Below, piece after piece: positions 1-13,700 of a stretch of 64,000 nt of DNA; the first letter of the stretch is position 1, and every line of letters starts with the position of its first letter. Below the pieces are notes generated by a model that was not told the DNA's origin, did no database searches, and saw only the letters and a list, made by a program, of their open reading frames with translations. Made by a program: the position numbers and the translations under genes. The stretch is from Mytilus californianus (lineage: Eukaryota; Mollusca; Bivalvia; Mytilida; Mytilidae), in contig NW_026262648.1 in the NCBI RefSeq assembly GCF_021869535.1, positions 248,001 to 312,000 on the forward strand, in the 5' to 3' direction.

Positions 1-57
1 TTAACCATGCATAGGTTAAATTAGATTTTCATTTAGATTTTTCCAAATATATGTTTC

Positions 58-362
58 ATGGTGTGAATGAAAGGTCACTGTAGAGCCTTCAACAAAAACC
101 TATACCTTACAGGTCCCACAAGACAAAATATGAAACAATTCAAATAAAAAAAAAAGTCTGATTTTATATATATATGACAAATTCAAAGAAGAAAGACAGA
201 CTGCAGCAAATGACAAACCCTGAATTACACGCTACTGACTTGGGACATATAGAATGGGGTAGGGTTAAACAAAATTGTTACCACTAACCTGGAACAGATG
301 TGTAACAGCACATCATAAGAAGCATTGTTTTTACAGAAATAGTTATACACAGTTCAATAGAA
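58..362 (+). repeat. Mussel dispersed repeat, diverged copy
   Basis: This is a diverged plus-strand copy of the dispersed repeat that is best preserved at 40818-41365. The shared landmarks come in the same order: 'aaggtcactgtagagccttc', 'tgaaacaattcaaat', 'cctgaattacacgctactgac' and 'taacctggaacagatgtgtaac'. There is no open frame. It is probably an old non-autonomous transposable element; its class is not clear from sequence alone. Confidence 0.6.
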
Positions 363-1770
363 TAAATACATTTTGAATTTTAAAAGAGGAAAATAATAAG
401 TTTCCTTCATTAAGGGAGATAACTCAGAAATAAACATGTTTTATCGTTTTCAGGGACAATTGGAAGGACTTATTACTCCAAAGAAAGCATAGTGAAATGT
501 GATACAAACTTGTCAAAACGCATTTTGTTGAACCAGTTGACTTTTCATTCCATTTCGTTGAAGGACTTTATGGTGAACATAAAATTGAAGATGTTCAGGA
601 AAATCTAAACCATTATTGTATTGTAAATTATAATGTTGACTATTTTATTTAAGAAAAATACTTGTATATATTTTTTTTGTTATATTTTAAATTACAAGTG
701 TCTGAGCCAATCAGCCAGGATTTCATGGTAAACTAATTTCCTATATCTGTTGATTAAATTAACAGACTATAAATGAGATAGTGAGATACTAAGAAGTTTG
801 GTGACCATTGATTGGACTTCAAATATTGTGGCATTTACAATTGTGGACTCTTAAAAAAAAGATGTATCTATATGACCTTTAAAACACTATGATAATACAT
901 AAAACAGGAATCACCACAAATAATGGACATCACAACAACAACCATTACCTAACACCTTCCTAAAACACACATACAAACATTAACAAAGACAAGCAACAAC
1001 TAACAACACATATTCCAGACAGCTTGACTAGATACAAGCAATATTGTTTTATATGTACTCACAAACCTTTCCCTACCTAGACCATATGTCATGAATGAAA
1101 CAGAATACAAAAGTTAAATTTGTACACCTCTCTTCAATATTATGAGCTTTTATGGTTGGTCCCCTCCGTGCAGGAGGAGTAGGGTACACACCTTGACCAG
1201 ATTGAACCCGACTTGAAAAATTGATATATTGCTGTTCCTCCCCTTATCACTCGGCAAAGACTGGTCAGTTGGGAGTCAGAACAAAGTGGTCTTATAGCAT
1301 GAATAGGATGAAATGTTTTCTTGAGAAATCTTAAATTGGGAACTAGCATGTTAAAAATCTGGCTTATCCTGTAGGCCTAGTACAACACATGGTCATAATC
1401 ATATCACAAAATTACAAATTCTCATCTTGATATGCATGTGATATTTGTCACAGGCCATAGGCATTTACCAATTCATCCATCCTTTAATTTCTGTTCTTGG
1501 TTTTGACACTTACTATTGGATCTGGATGGATTCACTACTAGAGTAGACTGGATTTGACTTGGGATTCATGACTGGTGGTACATAGCAGAAGATGCTTACT
1601 ATCAAAACACCTGGACTTGAGGTCATAAAAATTTTGAGAAAGTTTTTCATTTTCAGACTGTTTGTAATTTGTAATTGAGTATTTAGTAAAGTTTTATGAC
1701 CAAGAGCCCTGGGCCTACTGTCATATAACCTTGCAGCCATAAAATTTTCAAGCACGGTTATTGTACACAG
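363..1770. other. Gene-free AT-rich stretch
   Basis: No coding frame, RNA gene or clear repeat boundary is seen here. Short open frames exist on both strands but have no recognisable domains or splice context. The block around 1135-1390 has a more even base composition and may be an unrecognised repeat. Confidence 0.4.
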
Positions 1771-1897
1771 ACTCAGAAATCAACCAATCAAAAAACTGGA
1801 TTTTATGTTTCAAGCACATATTTTGTACTCTGAGTACTGAGTCAAGTTTTATGTTTGAGGGCCCAAATCCAGTATTTTGATTGGTTGAATTCTGAGT
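1771..1897. repeat. Imperfect inverted repeat (MITE-like hairpin)
   Basis: Two arms of about 30 bases (1771-1800 and 1868-1897) are near reverse complements; both carry the core caaccaatca/tgattggttg and 'actcag'/'ctgagt'. The flanks at about 1685-1715 and 1918-1945 both contain a 'tatgacc...ctgggc' string in direct orientation. This suggests a small foldback element, with no coding capacity. Confidence 0.5.
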
Positions 1898-2299
1898 TGA
1901 ACCATAATCATACTCCAAATGTTTATGACCGCAAGGCCTGGGCTTGCTCCATTGCATATATTATACAGATTGACTCACTTCCACTATTTGTCCAATTATA
2001 ATCTTAAAACATCAGTCTTTAATTTCCCTTTTCCAGTCTTCAAAAAATCCCAAATCATGGATTTATACCATGATTTTGACCTTGCATTTATACTGTTACC
2101 CTAAACTTACCAGCATCACATTTAACCCAAAAATAAACAACATTTCTTCTGATCAGTTTGTAAAACAAAGAAAACATTTTTTTTTATTGTGAAAACCACA
2201 CAAACACATTCCAATAAATTGATAATCTGATTATTATTGCATAAATTTTGCAAAATATCAGCGGATTGACACAATGCTTGAGCTTGTTTACTGCACTGA

Positions 2300-2556
2300 T
2301 AAAAAACAAGAATGTGTCCATAGTACACGGATGCCCCACTCGCACTATCATTTTCTATGTTCAGTGGACTGTGTATAATTTGGCATTAAAATTAGAAAGA
2401 TCATATCATAGGGAACATGAGTACTAAGTTTCAAGTTGATTGGACTTAAACTTCATCAAAAACTACCTAGACCAAAAACTTTAACCTAAAGCAGGACAGA
2501 GGGACGAATGGACGCACAGACCGTAAAACATAATGCCCCTAGGTGGGGCATAAAAA
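2300..2556 (+). repeat. Hairpin-ended non-autonomous repeat (E1)
   Basis: This dispersed bivalve-type repeat has a 5' motif 'gatgccccac' (2330-2339) and a 3' end that folds as ATGCCCC-taggt-GGGGCAT (2533-2551) followed by AAAA. A 'ggacgaatggacgcacagacc' type string precedes the 3' hairpin. The right arm of the hairpin is complementary to the 5' motif. Non-autonomous Helitron-like 'pearl' elements of bivalves have comparable layouts, but this assignment is inferred. Confidence 0.5.
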
Positions 2557-2899
2557 TCCACAGAACTCTGTATAAGGAAACAGTCCACTCTACAAATTTG
2601 ATTATCTCCCATTTCATATGTTGGACAGGGATAATCATCCTTTATGTATATCTTGGTTACTGTTCTACGTGTAATGTGTCATATATATAGATCAAGCCTG
2701 CTACCTGTGTTTACAACTCATAAGGATAGACAAGTTTATCCTATATACCGGTATCCCTGTTTGCAGAGGGCATAAAAAGCCTCATACTGCTTTTTGAGAA
2801 AGAACTTTTACAATGTAAACAAGATACACCAACTCTTAATTCAATGTATTGAACAATAGGAAGTAGGTGTCCAACAGATCCAATAAACAGCTGTGCCAC

Positions 2900-3534
2900 G
2901 AACACATGATACGCCCGTCGTCTTGTGTGTGAGGTTTTATGCAATAATCATAAATCGTTTCTGTGATACGGCGCGACATGTGAAAACCCCCTTTTATTAT
3001 AAAAAAAAATCAATAACTCTAAAAAAAATTTTGAATCATCACCAAAAAAAATACAGATCTTTAGATTAATATAATTAAGAAGTGTGTAAAGTTTTAAGCA
3101 ATAATTTATAATCGTTTTTGAGATACGGCACAACACGTGAAAACCCCCCTTTTTTATAAAAAAAATCAATAACTCTAAAATAAAATTTTGAATCATCACC
3201 AGAAAGTATACAGATCTTTATATTAATATAATTAAGAAGTGTGTAAAGTTTTAAGCAATAACCATAAATTGTTTTTGCGATATGGTGCGACCTGTAAAAA
3301 AAACACCCCCCTGTTTTAGTTACAAAGTCCCGTAACTCAAAAAGTTTTAATCTTATTTTCACCAAAAAGTATACAGATCTTTTGACCATCATAAGAAACA
3401 ACTATCTTAAATTTCATGAAATTTGGATAAGTCAATCTCAAGTTACGGTGCGACATGTGGACGCCGGACAGACGGATGCCGGACATTTGTATACCATAAT
3501 ACGTCCCGTCAAAAATTTGACGGGCGTATAAAAA
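2900..3534 (+). repeat. Hairpin-ended element with 157-bp tandem units (E2)
   Basis: About three tandem units have a 157-bp period: 'gttttaagcaata' or a close variant recurs at 2934, 3091 and 3248. The element starts near the motif ATACGCCCGTC (2909-2919). It ends in a hairpin at 3500-3528 whose right arm GACGGGCGTAT (3519-3529) is the exact reverse complement of that 5' motif, followed by AAAAAG. Just inside the end lie 'gacgccggacagacgg' strings. Open frames here arise from the tandem repeats and are not genes. Confidence 0.6.
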
Positions 3535-4027
3535 GTGCTTACACCCTACAACTCATTGCCATCAAGCTGCTAACCAAATATGAAGTCCTTCTATCTAAGA
3601 TATGTATGATTAAATTCTTTTAATTAATTCAACATATTGAAAACTTCAAAGTATTGTCAAATAGGAAGTAGTTGTCTGCTAGATCTGAAAAGTGGTCACA
3701 CAATACAAATCACAGCTGAACAAATAAGTTTACTAGAACCTGAGAAAAGGACACAAGAATATTTGTTGGATGGACAAGGTGAATGAATTTGTCCCCAAAT
3801 AGTTCTCACAGAGTAGGGTATAATACTGTAAATTCAGGAAATTATTGCAAGGTTTTCATCCATGAAGAATAAATAGCAACAGTATAAGGTATCGTAATAA
3901 TAACTCGCATTCATAATTTCAGTAGTGATATTCCTTCACAAAATTTTTGCAATTGCATTAATTAGATCTTGCATTTTTACTCGTAATCTGATTTACAATA
4001 ACTAGATATCATTGAGATGGGAGCAAT

Positions 4028-4490
4028 CTCTGTGGACCCCGCTGTGAATAATGTGATAAAAATTTGTATCTTTATCATTGGACATGAGCTTGTCAACTGA
4101 AACCAAAGTTTTTGACCTCGACCTTTGACCTAGGAAATTGTACATTAATTATGACACACCCTCTGGTGTTGGTTTATATACATGTCAAGTATAAACTTTG
4201 AAATCATAACGGTTCTCATGATATAGCGGGGACACGATCTTTACCATAGGACATGGGGTTGTCAACTAAAACCAAAATTTTTGACCTTGACCTTTGACCT
4301 AGGAAGTTGTACATACATTATGACACACCCTCTGGTGTTGGTTAATATACATGTCAAGTATAAACTTTGAAATCATAAAGGTTCTCTAGATATAGAGCGG
4401 ACACAATTTGTTATGGACGGACGGACAGACGAACGGACAGACTGAACACTATAGGGCGTCTGCCATTCAGCAGGGCCCTAATAAATACTC
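4028..4490 (+). repeat. Tandem-repeat element with ~170-bp units (E3)
   Basis: Two units of about 170 bp share 'gacatg..gttgtcaact', 'gaccttgacctttgacctagg' and 'tgacacaccctctggtgttgg'. They are followed by 'gacggacggacagacgaacgg' type sequence and an imperfect terminal stem (about 4455-4482) before AATAAA. The architecture matches E1 and E2 although the sequence is unrelated. Confidence 0.5.
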
Positions 4491-4654
4491 TAATTTATTT
4501 CTGATTTACCATATACAGATAACAGGTACATATTTTTGTCGTATTCTAACAGCTGTCTTTGTAATTTGTATGTAACACAGAGCTTGATTAGGATCAAGCA
4601 ATATGGTCACCTGGACTTCTCTGGTCTTTTCTAGTAAAATACATGTTCAACAGT

Positions 4655-4743
4655 CTATGATGACCTATAGTTGTTAATTTCTGTGTCATTTGGTCTCTTG
4701 TGGAGAGTTGTCTCATTGGCAATCATACCACATCTTCTTTTTA
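4655..4743 (-). repeat. Mussel dispersed repeat, terminal fragment
   Basis: This is the reverse complement of the start of the repeat at 40818: 'gagttgtctcattggcaatc' followed by 'ataccacatcttct'. Only the terminal ~90 bp are present. Confidence 0.65.
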
Positions 4744-7700
4744 TATCAACAGTCTATTTGACTATGTGGGTTGCATAAATACTCAGCCCTCTCTATTCGG
4801 AATGGGGAGATAAATCTGCTTTATCTTGTAGGGAGAGTGCCATGTTCACAGTTTGATAAAGAACCACGGGAAGAACTCTATAACAGGGTCAATTGGTAGT
4901 CTAGTGATAAAACTACTGACTGTATCCAACACAGCCTTTTTCCAGTGGCAGTTCTAATTTCTCTCCCTTCATCCAAGTTGTTCCAATTTACAGAACCTAC
5001 CGACCAGATGGACTGTTAAAACTTTTCTTTTTCTGAATACAAATTATTTTTAAGCTGTATGATAATGGTCTTTTCAGAAACTTCCATTAAGTTAGAAAGC
5101 TTGCAATTCATAGAGAAATGGCAAAGAAATATACAAATTTCAACATCACAACTGTTTTAATTAAATAGAATTATAACAAGAGCAAGTCTCCCAATGTATG
5201 ACTATCTTAAGTAATACAATTCTGAGCAAAGACTATCAACCATAACACCAACGGTTCAAATTATAAGCAATAAATGCAGCTGTAGTATTGGGTAATAAAT
5301 AAATTATGAATTTACACACAGTTCATTTGATATTGCAAAAAAGTTCACCACATGTTGATTCAAATTATCATAAAACTGTCAGTTATTTTCATCGTAAAAT
5401 GGAACACCAAATTTAATAATTATTTCATATCTAAAACTCTGATCTTTAAAAATGCAATTTCTTTTTTCTCTCTGAATTAAATTTATCCTGACTTAATCTC
5501 ACTTTTTTATAAGAAACATATGATCTCCTTTTATATAAAGCTGATAGCCTGAAACTGACAATTTTAATGACGAAACAAATTCAAACAATGATGGAATTTT
5601 TCACAGTATTTCTAAACCATGAATAACTGAATTGGTATAATGTATAGATAACAATAATATCAGAGGCTATTAAGTCCCATATCTAATCAATATAATAATG
5701 ATATGAATTTATAAGATGAAAATAATCTTGACATAATGAAAAATTTGCATTTATTATTAATCTTTTCGGAACTTGAATATAAAAATTTGATTTTTGTCTG
5801 CATTAAACATTTAAGAAATTTGTTATTTATTTCATCTATTTAAGTAATGCATTAAAAAGGATAATAAGATTTAACAAACTATTGGACAGTAAAACCACCA
5901 GAAAACAACCACTTTAAGAAAATAGGGGCCATATATACATCCTTCAAAAATTTCTTTGATTCATCTTCTAGCCTGTGTTTCACAAAAGATCTTACAACTA
6001 AAATTGATTTTCAGTATCTTGAATTGTCATGACTTACTATCAATTTTAGTCATAAGATTTTTTGAGAAAGAAGTTTTGAAATGTAAATATTTGATATTTT
6101 ATCACATTCCCCAGTCTCAAAAAAGTATTTGGAAAAGACAGAAGCATTTTTCTTCAATCTGAATTAGAAAAGATTTTTTTTCACTCCTAGTAAATTGAAT
6201 TATTGCCTCCAATATTTTGAACTCAATTAATAACATTTAAGTATGTCCATTCCCATTTCTACAAGTAAGATTGGATGACAAATTTAGTCCATAAAAGAGA
6301 AAAGGTTAAATCTATAAGAATCTAAAACAGCAACATCCCTTCTACAAAAGTTCTTATACTTAACAGCTGATCTAAATAATATCTATTGAGGATATACTGC
6401 TGGTTGTCAAGAATTAAAAAATCTGTCAAACGAAGGGTACTAAGAGAACACCCATCATGCACAACTTCTCTATATTCATTTCTTTCCTCAAACTTTTTAA
6501 CCTTCTTTCGAAAGTGTCTTTACGTAAAATATCAAACATCAAGATTACAGATTACAGTTTACATTTCTCGGTATAGTCTTTTAAAAGTAGTTTTGGCACT
6601 GAAATCAAAGTTTTATAAAGTAAATTAAACAAAAATGAAAAGTTGTGTGAGAAATTCTGAAAATTAAGTACCTGAATCTAAGACATGTAAGATAAAGCTA
6701 TTTTATATTTGTTATAAAAAAAATTGCATAAATCTGTTGCAAAGATATTCTTATATTAAAATATCTTCACCCTGTGCTGACCAATATGTCTACATTCATT
6801 TTCAACTACTTTGCTGCATAATTCAGTAGATACAATATAACATATTAAATTAATTTCATATATAAACTACTGCTCAAAAGTACTGTGCTTTTTCCACCAA
6901 TTCACAATGGGAGTACACAAATCTTGTCATTCTTGATCACCCTGTGAGAAAAAGGGATATGCTAGCTGTTACCTTTTTTATCAAAAGATTTGCAGAAATT
7001 AAAAGTTTGTTCCCCCACCTCCAAATATCCAAAGCCTTAATCTGTGAAACAGTTAATCCTACTTCATACCAAACTAAAGCGTTTTTAACAAATTAAATCC
7101 ATTGATATTTGCAAATAAGCATTTTCGCTCACATTAAAATCCATGTTTTAGAATCTATAAGAATCATGGGCAATTTGCCTATTCTTAACCAAAAATGAAA
7201 AAAAAGGCACATCATTGGTTGAAGAACCATTTCTTCTAGGACATTTTAAAACAAATCACAACATTACTTTGGTGTATACTTTTGAAATCATTACCCAGAA
7301 TGCATTAGATTTTGAAACGGCCAATTGGATATGTGTGAGCTGCCCATTGTGGATTGGATGTAAACACAAAATCCTCCTGAGGTGAAGTGTAATTAACTTG
7401 AATGTCAATCTCAAAAATACTAAACATAAAAACACTATACAAATCTTTGCTCAGATCAATGTTTATAAATTTACCTATGTATCTTGCCTCTCTGGCATTG
7501 AGTGATACAAAAATATACTATAATTATTTCACTCATACTTAATTTTCACAAATATCACACATAAAATAGTGGTCTATGTACAATATTACACGCAATCATT
7601 CCTCAAATTAAATATTTCTAATGTATTTTTCATTTAAAATAAAATGCCCAGTAACCATGGAAATTTTTTAAGTTTAACAATTCATTAATTTTCAATTGAT

Positions 7701-9554
7701 TTCTGGAATTTTTTGCTTTATTAAATATCAAAGGCACTTCATCCTAAATCACAATTTTTGTGTATGTCGCTATTTACATTACAAAAGTGTGTTCCTATCC
7801 TTTAAATACCCAAAGCCCATATCTGGTAAGCAGCTATAACTATATTCTATACTGAACTAAAGAGATTTTTACAACAGAGGTCATTGATTGAATTATTAAT
7901 AATTTGCAATGATTTTAAATTTCTGACTTTTTTCTGAAATAAAAATATAGCACAATTGACAACACTAAAAATTGACCTCTGAAAAGAATCTATTTTCTCT
8001 AATCTCTTTCATTTATTGGGGTTATTTTTAAAGAACAAAATCATTTAAAGTGTCCAATAATATCCAAAAGTAAATAACTATTAAAATAATTCAAAATTTG
8101 AAAAATTACAATGGCTGACTGCCTTAACCAAATTTTAACTAAAATAACAAGATATTCTCATCCATATTGAACAAATGATAGAAGAATTTGCTTCGGCACA
8201 CATTTTATGAAGTTTGATTTGATGAACCAAATTTGATGAAATGGTAGTTTTAAAATTCATGAAATTATGAATCTAAGCAATGAAATGAAATTTACATACA
8301 AAATCAAGGTGAGACATATACAAATTCCTTACAACAGAACAGAAAATATACAAAGGACATACTTTACGTAAAATAAAACAATAGTATAGAGGAAAACAAA
8401 TCGAAGAAGAAAAATTACTCCATTTTAACAATACTGCTTTGGCAGGTATTTTTAATACCAGTAATATCAATTTTCAATTATAAATCAGTTCAAATAAAAA
8501 ATTTATTCAAATAATCTTTGATTTCTAAATTCATTTCAAAATTAATATAATAAATTGTTGAAAGCAGAATTTAAACACACAAATTCTTTGATTGATAAAT
8601 AACAATATATTCTTTCGTTTTATAGTTGCAATTTAATAGTAACTTAAAAAAAAGACAATTCCTTTTTGTTTTTAATTCATATCATGCCAGAAATTGCACA
8701 CAAATTAGAAACAAAAAACACATTGATGGAAAACTGGACAAACCTTCACCATATTCAAAATGGGTGAACAATTCTACAGGCAGTGTGCAGATGTTACAGA
8801 AATGAACAAAAACTTTGGCAATGAACAATTATTTCTTAAATAATACAAGCTATTAACAAATTATGCTTTACGGAAACAAGACTTGGGTATAATATTGAAT
8901 AAAATTAAGACTTTTAAGTCAATATTTTAGCATATGCTCTGCTTAATTTCAGTCTGGCAACATAATGAAAAAAACACTTTAAACATAAAGTTAAGAATTG
9001 CTATTTAAATATTTGTCATTTTGTGATTAGCTTCATTATATATATCTAACTAATGGGTAACTGAAATTAAAATCAAATATTTGTAAGTGGGCAGGAGTAG
9101 TATTTAAATCAAATTGATACTAAATCCATTCTGTCCTTTTTAAATCTAAATGATATGTATGAAAATAAATATGTAAATTCATTATTTTAAATGTAACAGA
9201 GCTATCTCCCTTTGAACTGACAAGGGAGATAATATAGTATTCATAAGAACTTTTTACAATTCAACAATAATCAATATTGTAAAAGAATAAAATTCAATAT
9301 TTCAAATATATCAATGAACAAATTTAATTAAACTTTAACATCAGTTCTTAAACAGTACACAAATCCTGTGTTTTCTACCCATACCAAACAAAAGTTCAAA
9401 GTTCAATCTGATATGCTACAACCCTTTATATAGCCAGATATGTGGTTTGAAACAATGCCAAATACTTCATTCACACAAAACATGACAAATAATTTGCTTC
9501 TTGACAGTTATCTTCTCAAGACATCTGTCTTTATTCCTAGGGGGTAATGCTTGC
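4744..9554. other. Gene-free AT-rich region 3' of MTHFSD
   Basis: There is no open frame with coding character over 4.8 kb. Part of it, next to 9555, must be the MTHFSD 3' UTR. An AATAAA on the minus strand lies within about 30 bases of the stop (near 9530), and other AATAAA strings lie further out. An old direct repeat of about 90 bp links 7003-7095 and 7790-7880 (shared 'aaat(a)ccaaagcc' and 'aactaaag'). Confidence 0.5.
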
Positions 9555-10720
9555 CTAGTTTTCTGGCTGATCTTCACAGGCAACTTGGGCTTGGCCATCT
9601 CCTTTGTCTTGCTCGTCAATGTATTGTTTGACCCGATTTGAGATCTCAATTTTCAGTTTCTTGCCGTTCATTTCAAAGTCATGTAGTGTGTCAAAAGCAG
9701 CCTCCATTTCATTCATCTTTGGAAACTGCAGTAGAGCATAGCATTTTGCCCCATTCCAAATAACTCTTAATGGATTCACATTTTTCTCACGGATTTTGGA
9801 TTTCAGTTCACTTACACGGACAGACCTTTGAACACTACCAACAAAGATAGTAGGTATTGGTGTTCTTGGGGGTCCACGTCTACGTCTTGGAGAATAACTT
9901 TGACCTTGTTGGTCCTCATTCTCATCTCCCTCACTGCGTCTGTTGTTAGGTCTGAATCTCCTTCTTTGTGGGGGTGGTCTACGTCTCTGCCTAGGTTTCC
10001 CCTCGTCACCACTTTTGCCCTCATCATTATCAGCCCCATCTGACTCACCAACACTCCTACGATTTCTTCCTTCATCACCACTTCTAGGTTCTTCGTTTTC
10101 CTTATTTTCACTTGTATTTCTCCTCCTCCTCCTAAATCTACGTCTTCTTGGCTGTTGTTGACGCCTTGGGCGCTGATTTTCCTCATCGCCACTCTTAGCC
10201 TCCCTTTCACTCTCATCTCTTATGTCACCTTTCCCATCTGTATCATTTTCACTATTTCGATCTCTTCTAGGGCGTCTGTTGTATGGACGCCTTGGACCAC
10301 CCCTAAACCTACGATAGAATGGACGTCTTTGATATTGCCTGTCAGATTCTTCTCCTTCATCTTCAGTTTTTATTTCAGGAGGTGAAGCACCTTCTTTCAG
10401 GGTAACATCTTTCCCTTCTGCTTCTTCACACTTAAGTAACTTCCTTAGAATTGGAACACGACGGAGTTTCTCAGGTGTAATTTTAGACCAGATAATACCA
10501 GCAGGGTTCTTTCTCGTCCTATTACATTTAATTATTTCTGTTGGTGTTATGATGTAATCAACTACTACATCATGATCTTCAATCAGACTCTCAGGGAAAT
10601 CGACTACCTGACAGTCGTGGACTGTGGTTATGATGACTGTGTTCTCATCCACAGCTTCCATGCTTCTCATCATAGCATACTCCATGTCAGCGTATCCTTC
10701 TCCTTTCCCTATTCTCAAAC
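9555..10720 (-). CDS. MTHFSD: MTHFSD coding exon 6 (linker and RRM)
   Basis: 1166 bases encoding Gly157 to the stop. It holds the end of the cyclo-ligase-like domain ([16 protein letters not shown]), the basic/acidic linker and the whole RRM. The acceptor TTGCAG at 10721-10722 fixes the 5' edge, so the upstream residues of the longer open frame are intronic. Open frames on the opposite strand are shadows of the codon bias in the linker. Confidence 0.95.
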
Positions 10721-13700
10721 CTGCAAATGTATAAAAGTTTTCTTTCTGATTAGAAGCTATTTGTAACATATACAAATTATTTATTCACTGAATAATATTT
10801 ATTTGTGTAGAGGGACATATTCAGATTTATCAGTATAAGCTATTTCTGTATTACCCTTCCAGTCTTCAAGATACACTTTTGAATCTACAGGCCAGAAGCT
10901 GAATTTTATGAAAACTTAAGTTGATTTTATTTACCTGTAGAGATGATTTTTACAAGCCTGGGCTGGTGGGCCTGTGGTTGAGCACAAAGACTGCCTTTCT
11001 TTCCACGTCCAAAAATATCATATTATTCCTTTATAAAGTTGATTGTTTGTGAATAAGACGGTTTGACCTACCACCCTGAGATATAATGTCTGACCCAACA
11101 TTGACATTTTTGACAAAAAAATTAAGTCTTCTTGAGTTAGCTTAAAAAATAAATTTAAGATGAAGAAAACTTCTACGTTGTTTGGCCTCTGGCGGAGAGT
11201 TGTCTCATTGGCCACATCTTTTAATTCTATAGCATGCAGAAATATGACCTCTCCGATCAAGGATGATTCTACAATTTAGTTTAGGGCTGCTTAGTTACCC
11301 TAAAATCGGCCAGCGACCCTAAAATAATTTATGTGAACATCAATTCCAAATTCAGGAAAATAGAAATAAAAATGGACATTTCTATCACTGATTTACTACT
11401 ATAATTTTTCATAGTTTGTCATCAAAGCATTTTAAAATCTGGATAAGAATGCTGTCAATGTTTGGTCAATGATTTTAGCAGGGGAATCAGATTGGTAAGA
11501 TAAGGTTAGTAATTACAATTTGTTATTATGTCTCCATTAAAGGTTATCAGAGTAGTCATCATGTATTATTTTTTCTCTCAATATCATTGGTCTCGTAAAA
11601 GCAGACCCGTTAAATACAATTGACAAAAATGCTATGGGAGTATTTGATCTTGTATAAGTCGATCGCCCAGCAGGTCAATCAAAAGGATGCATTTTGTCAA
11701 AATGGGTCTTGTAAAAGCAGACCTCGGCAGAGAGCAAAATTTAAATTTTGATATACAGTCAAACCTGAGTAAACGGGACCCCGAATAAACCGGTTTCCTG
11801 TCCATTCCGATCGAAAATTAAAGTCCCTTGTTTTTCCCTTCAAAGTCTTTGTTAAAAAAAACCCTTTGTAACCATACCCTGTGTATTCCAAATTCCGGTC
11901 TAATGATGCAGTCCCAATACTCTTAATTACATCAATTATTACCTGTCAAAACCGGTTTGTCTAATTAATTTAAAATGATACTAGTATTGATCAATATGCA
12001 ATCAAAACATATTTGTTTATACAAGATGGCCTTTCAGGATAATCAATTAGTCAGGTGTTAAACCGTGAACTTACAATGGTATAGTAGTGAGCTGTTTTAT
12101 TAAAACCAGAGTTGGAAATTATAGTCCGCCCGACCGCCCGAGACGGCCTATTTTACGATCGGGCGGTCAAAAATTAAATTTCAACAGTCCGGTGGACGGT
12201 CTATTTTTTGCAGGTGGTTGGGATTACCTTTTTCTATTTTTGGAATGAGTTCTCAGTATTACCCCATTCATAACAGCACGTAAGAATCATGACTGCCAAT
12301 TAACCTTTTACTACCACATGTTTCCACGCGATTTGTGCAGGGAACATGGTGATACCTTTTGTTTGTAAGATCCGCACTCATTGGCTAGTTGGTATCGAAT
12401 TGTCCAATCGCGATCGCCTTTATTAAACAAAATATAAATATTAGATCGAAATTTGTTTTGGTAAACTCATTTTTTACGACAGTACTTGGGCATTTCGTCG
12501 CCGAAAAAGCGAACTGCTGTTGACTCAACAGAAAAAAAAATAAATTGAACGATCAGTCTAAGAGGAAGCGGACAATTGTTCCTGGTTGGAAAACGGAGTT
12601 CGAGTGGTTGATTTGTGACGACTCGCATGGTAAAATATTTTTTTCAACCATGCCGTTCAGCGTATGGGCCTTTGGCAGTCAGAAAGGTACCTGAAAGATT
12701 TCGGCGATATGCAAAAGGCCCGTTTGTAGTTGGTTGTGCAAATTTAAGGCACGATGCCCTTACAACACATGCAAAATCCGATGGCCACAAATATTGTGAA
12801 AATTATGAGGAGCAATAAAATTATAAATGAAACCAAAATTTTATTTTTATTTGCTTAAAAGTAATTTTGTGGAACAAAGGTACAAAAAAGGCATGCTGAA
12901 TTACACTGAAGACAAACTAACACCCCCCAGTGCCCAACCCAAATTCTAAAAATGAAATCACACCTTGCTTCTGAACAACTGGTCATTAGGCTTAGCAGTG
13001 TCTGCTTAAATGTGCACTTGTAAGTCTTGTTGCAGTGTGTATTTACAAAAGCAGTCATAAGTCATTTTCATCACAAAAAATCCTCAAGTTAATCTAATAA
13101 TACTTATAGTCGTTAAAACATCTCAAAACACAAAAACATAATTTAGAATCTTGAAGGAAAATGGGTTGGATTTGTATTGCATTAATTTTCAGGGCTGGTA
13201 AATTTTGATCAAGACAGGTAATTTTTTTATGCAGCCAGCCCTTTGGTCTGGTAGACATTTCCAGTGAGTTTCCTACCCTGTTAAAACACTTAAAAAAAGG
13301 GTAAATCAAACTAAAAGACAAGTCGTATATATCTGGAATAGAACTTACGTTGTTACTTGGATATTTTTTTTTCAAATTGTGGAGTAAAGAAATTTACATC
13401 GTGTTTTCGAAATCCTGGGTTCCCTGTTGTGAACCCCTAAACCAATGACCCTGATAATAAACAACACCCGGATGACAACAATCAATGGGAATCGTACACT
13501 GTACGACAATGTTTTGATCGTAATGAAATTTCGTTTGATAAAATTCTTGCTTTTTAATTGGCTATACCAACGTCGGAAATAAACGATGAATGTAAAACGA
13601 AACTCTCGTGTAACAATTCAAACAACGCAAGGATTATGATGCAAATGAAAAAAATGAACACAAAGTGAAAATGAAACTGACAGGTCGGAGACTGATGCTA

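Noticed and set aside
2948..3401. Overlapping minus-strand frames of 83 and 108 codons
   Set aside because: They translate the 157-bp tandem repeat; the peptide repeats with the DNA unit and has no domain.
9828..10766. Plus-strand and shifted-frame open frames across MTHFSD exon 6
   Set aside because: They arise opposite or beside the Arg/Glu/Pro-rich linker codons; the minus-strand frame has recognised domains and consistent splicing.
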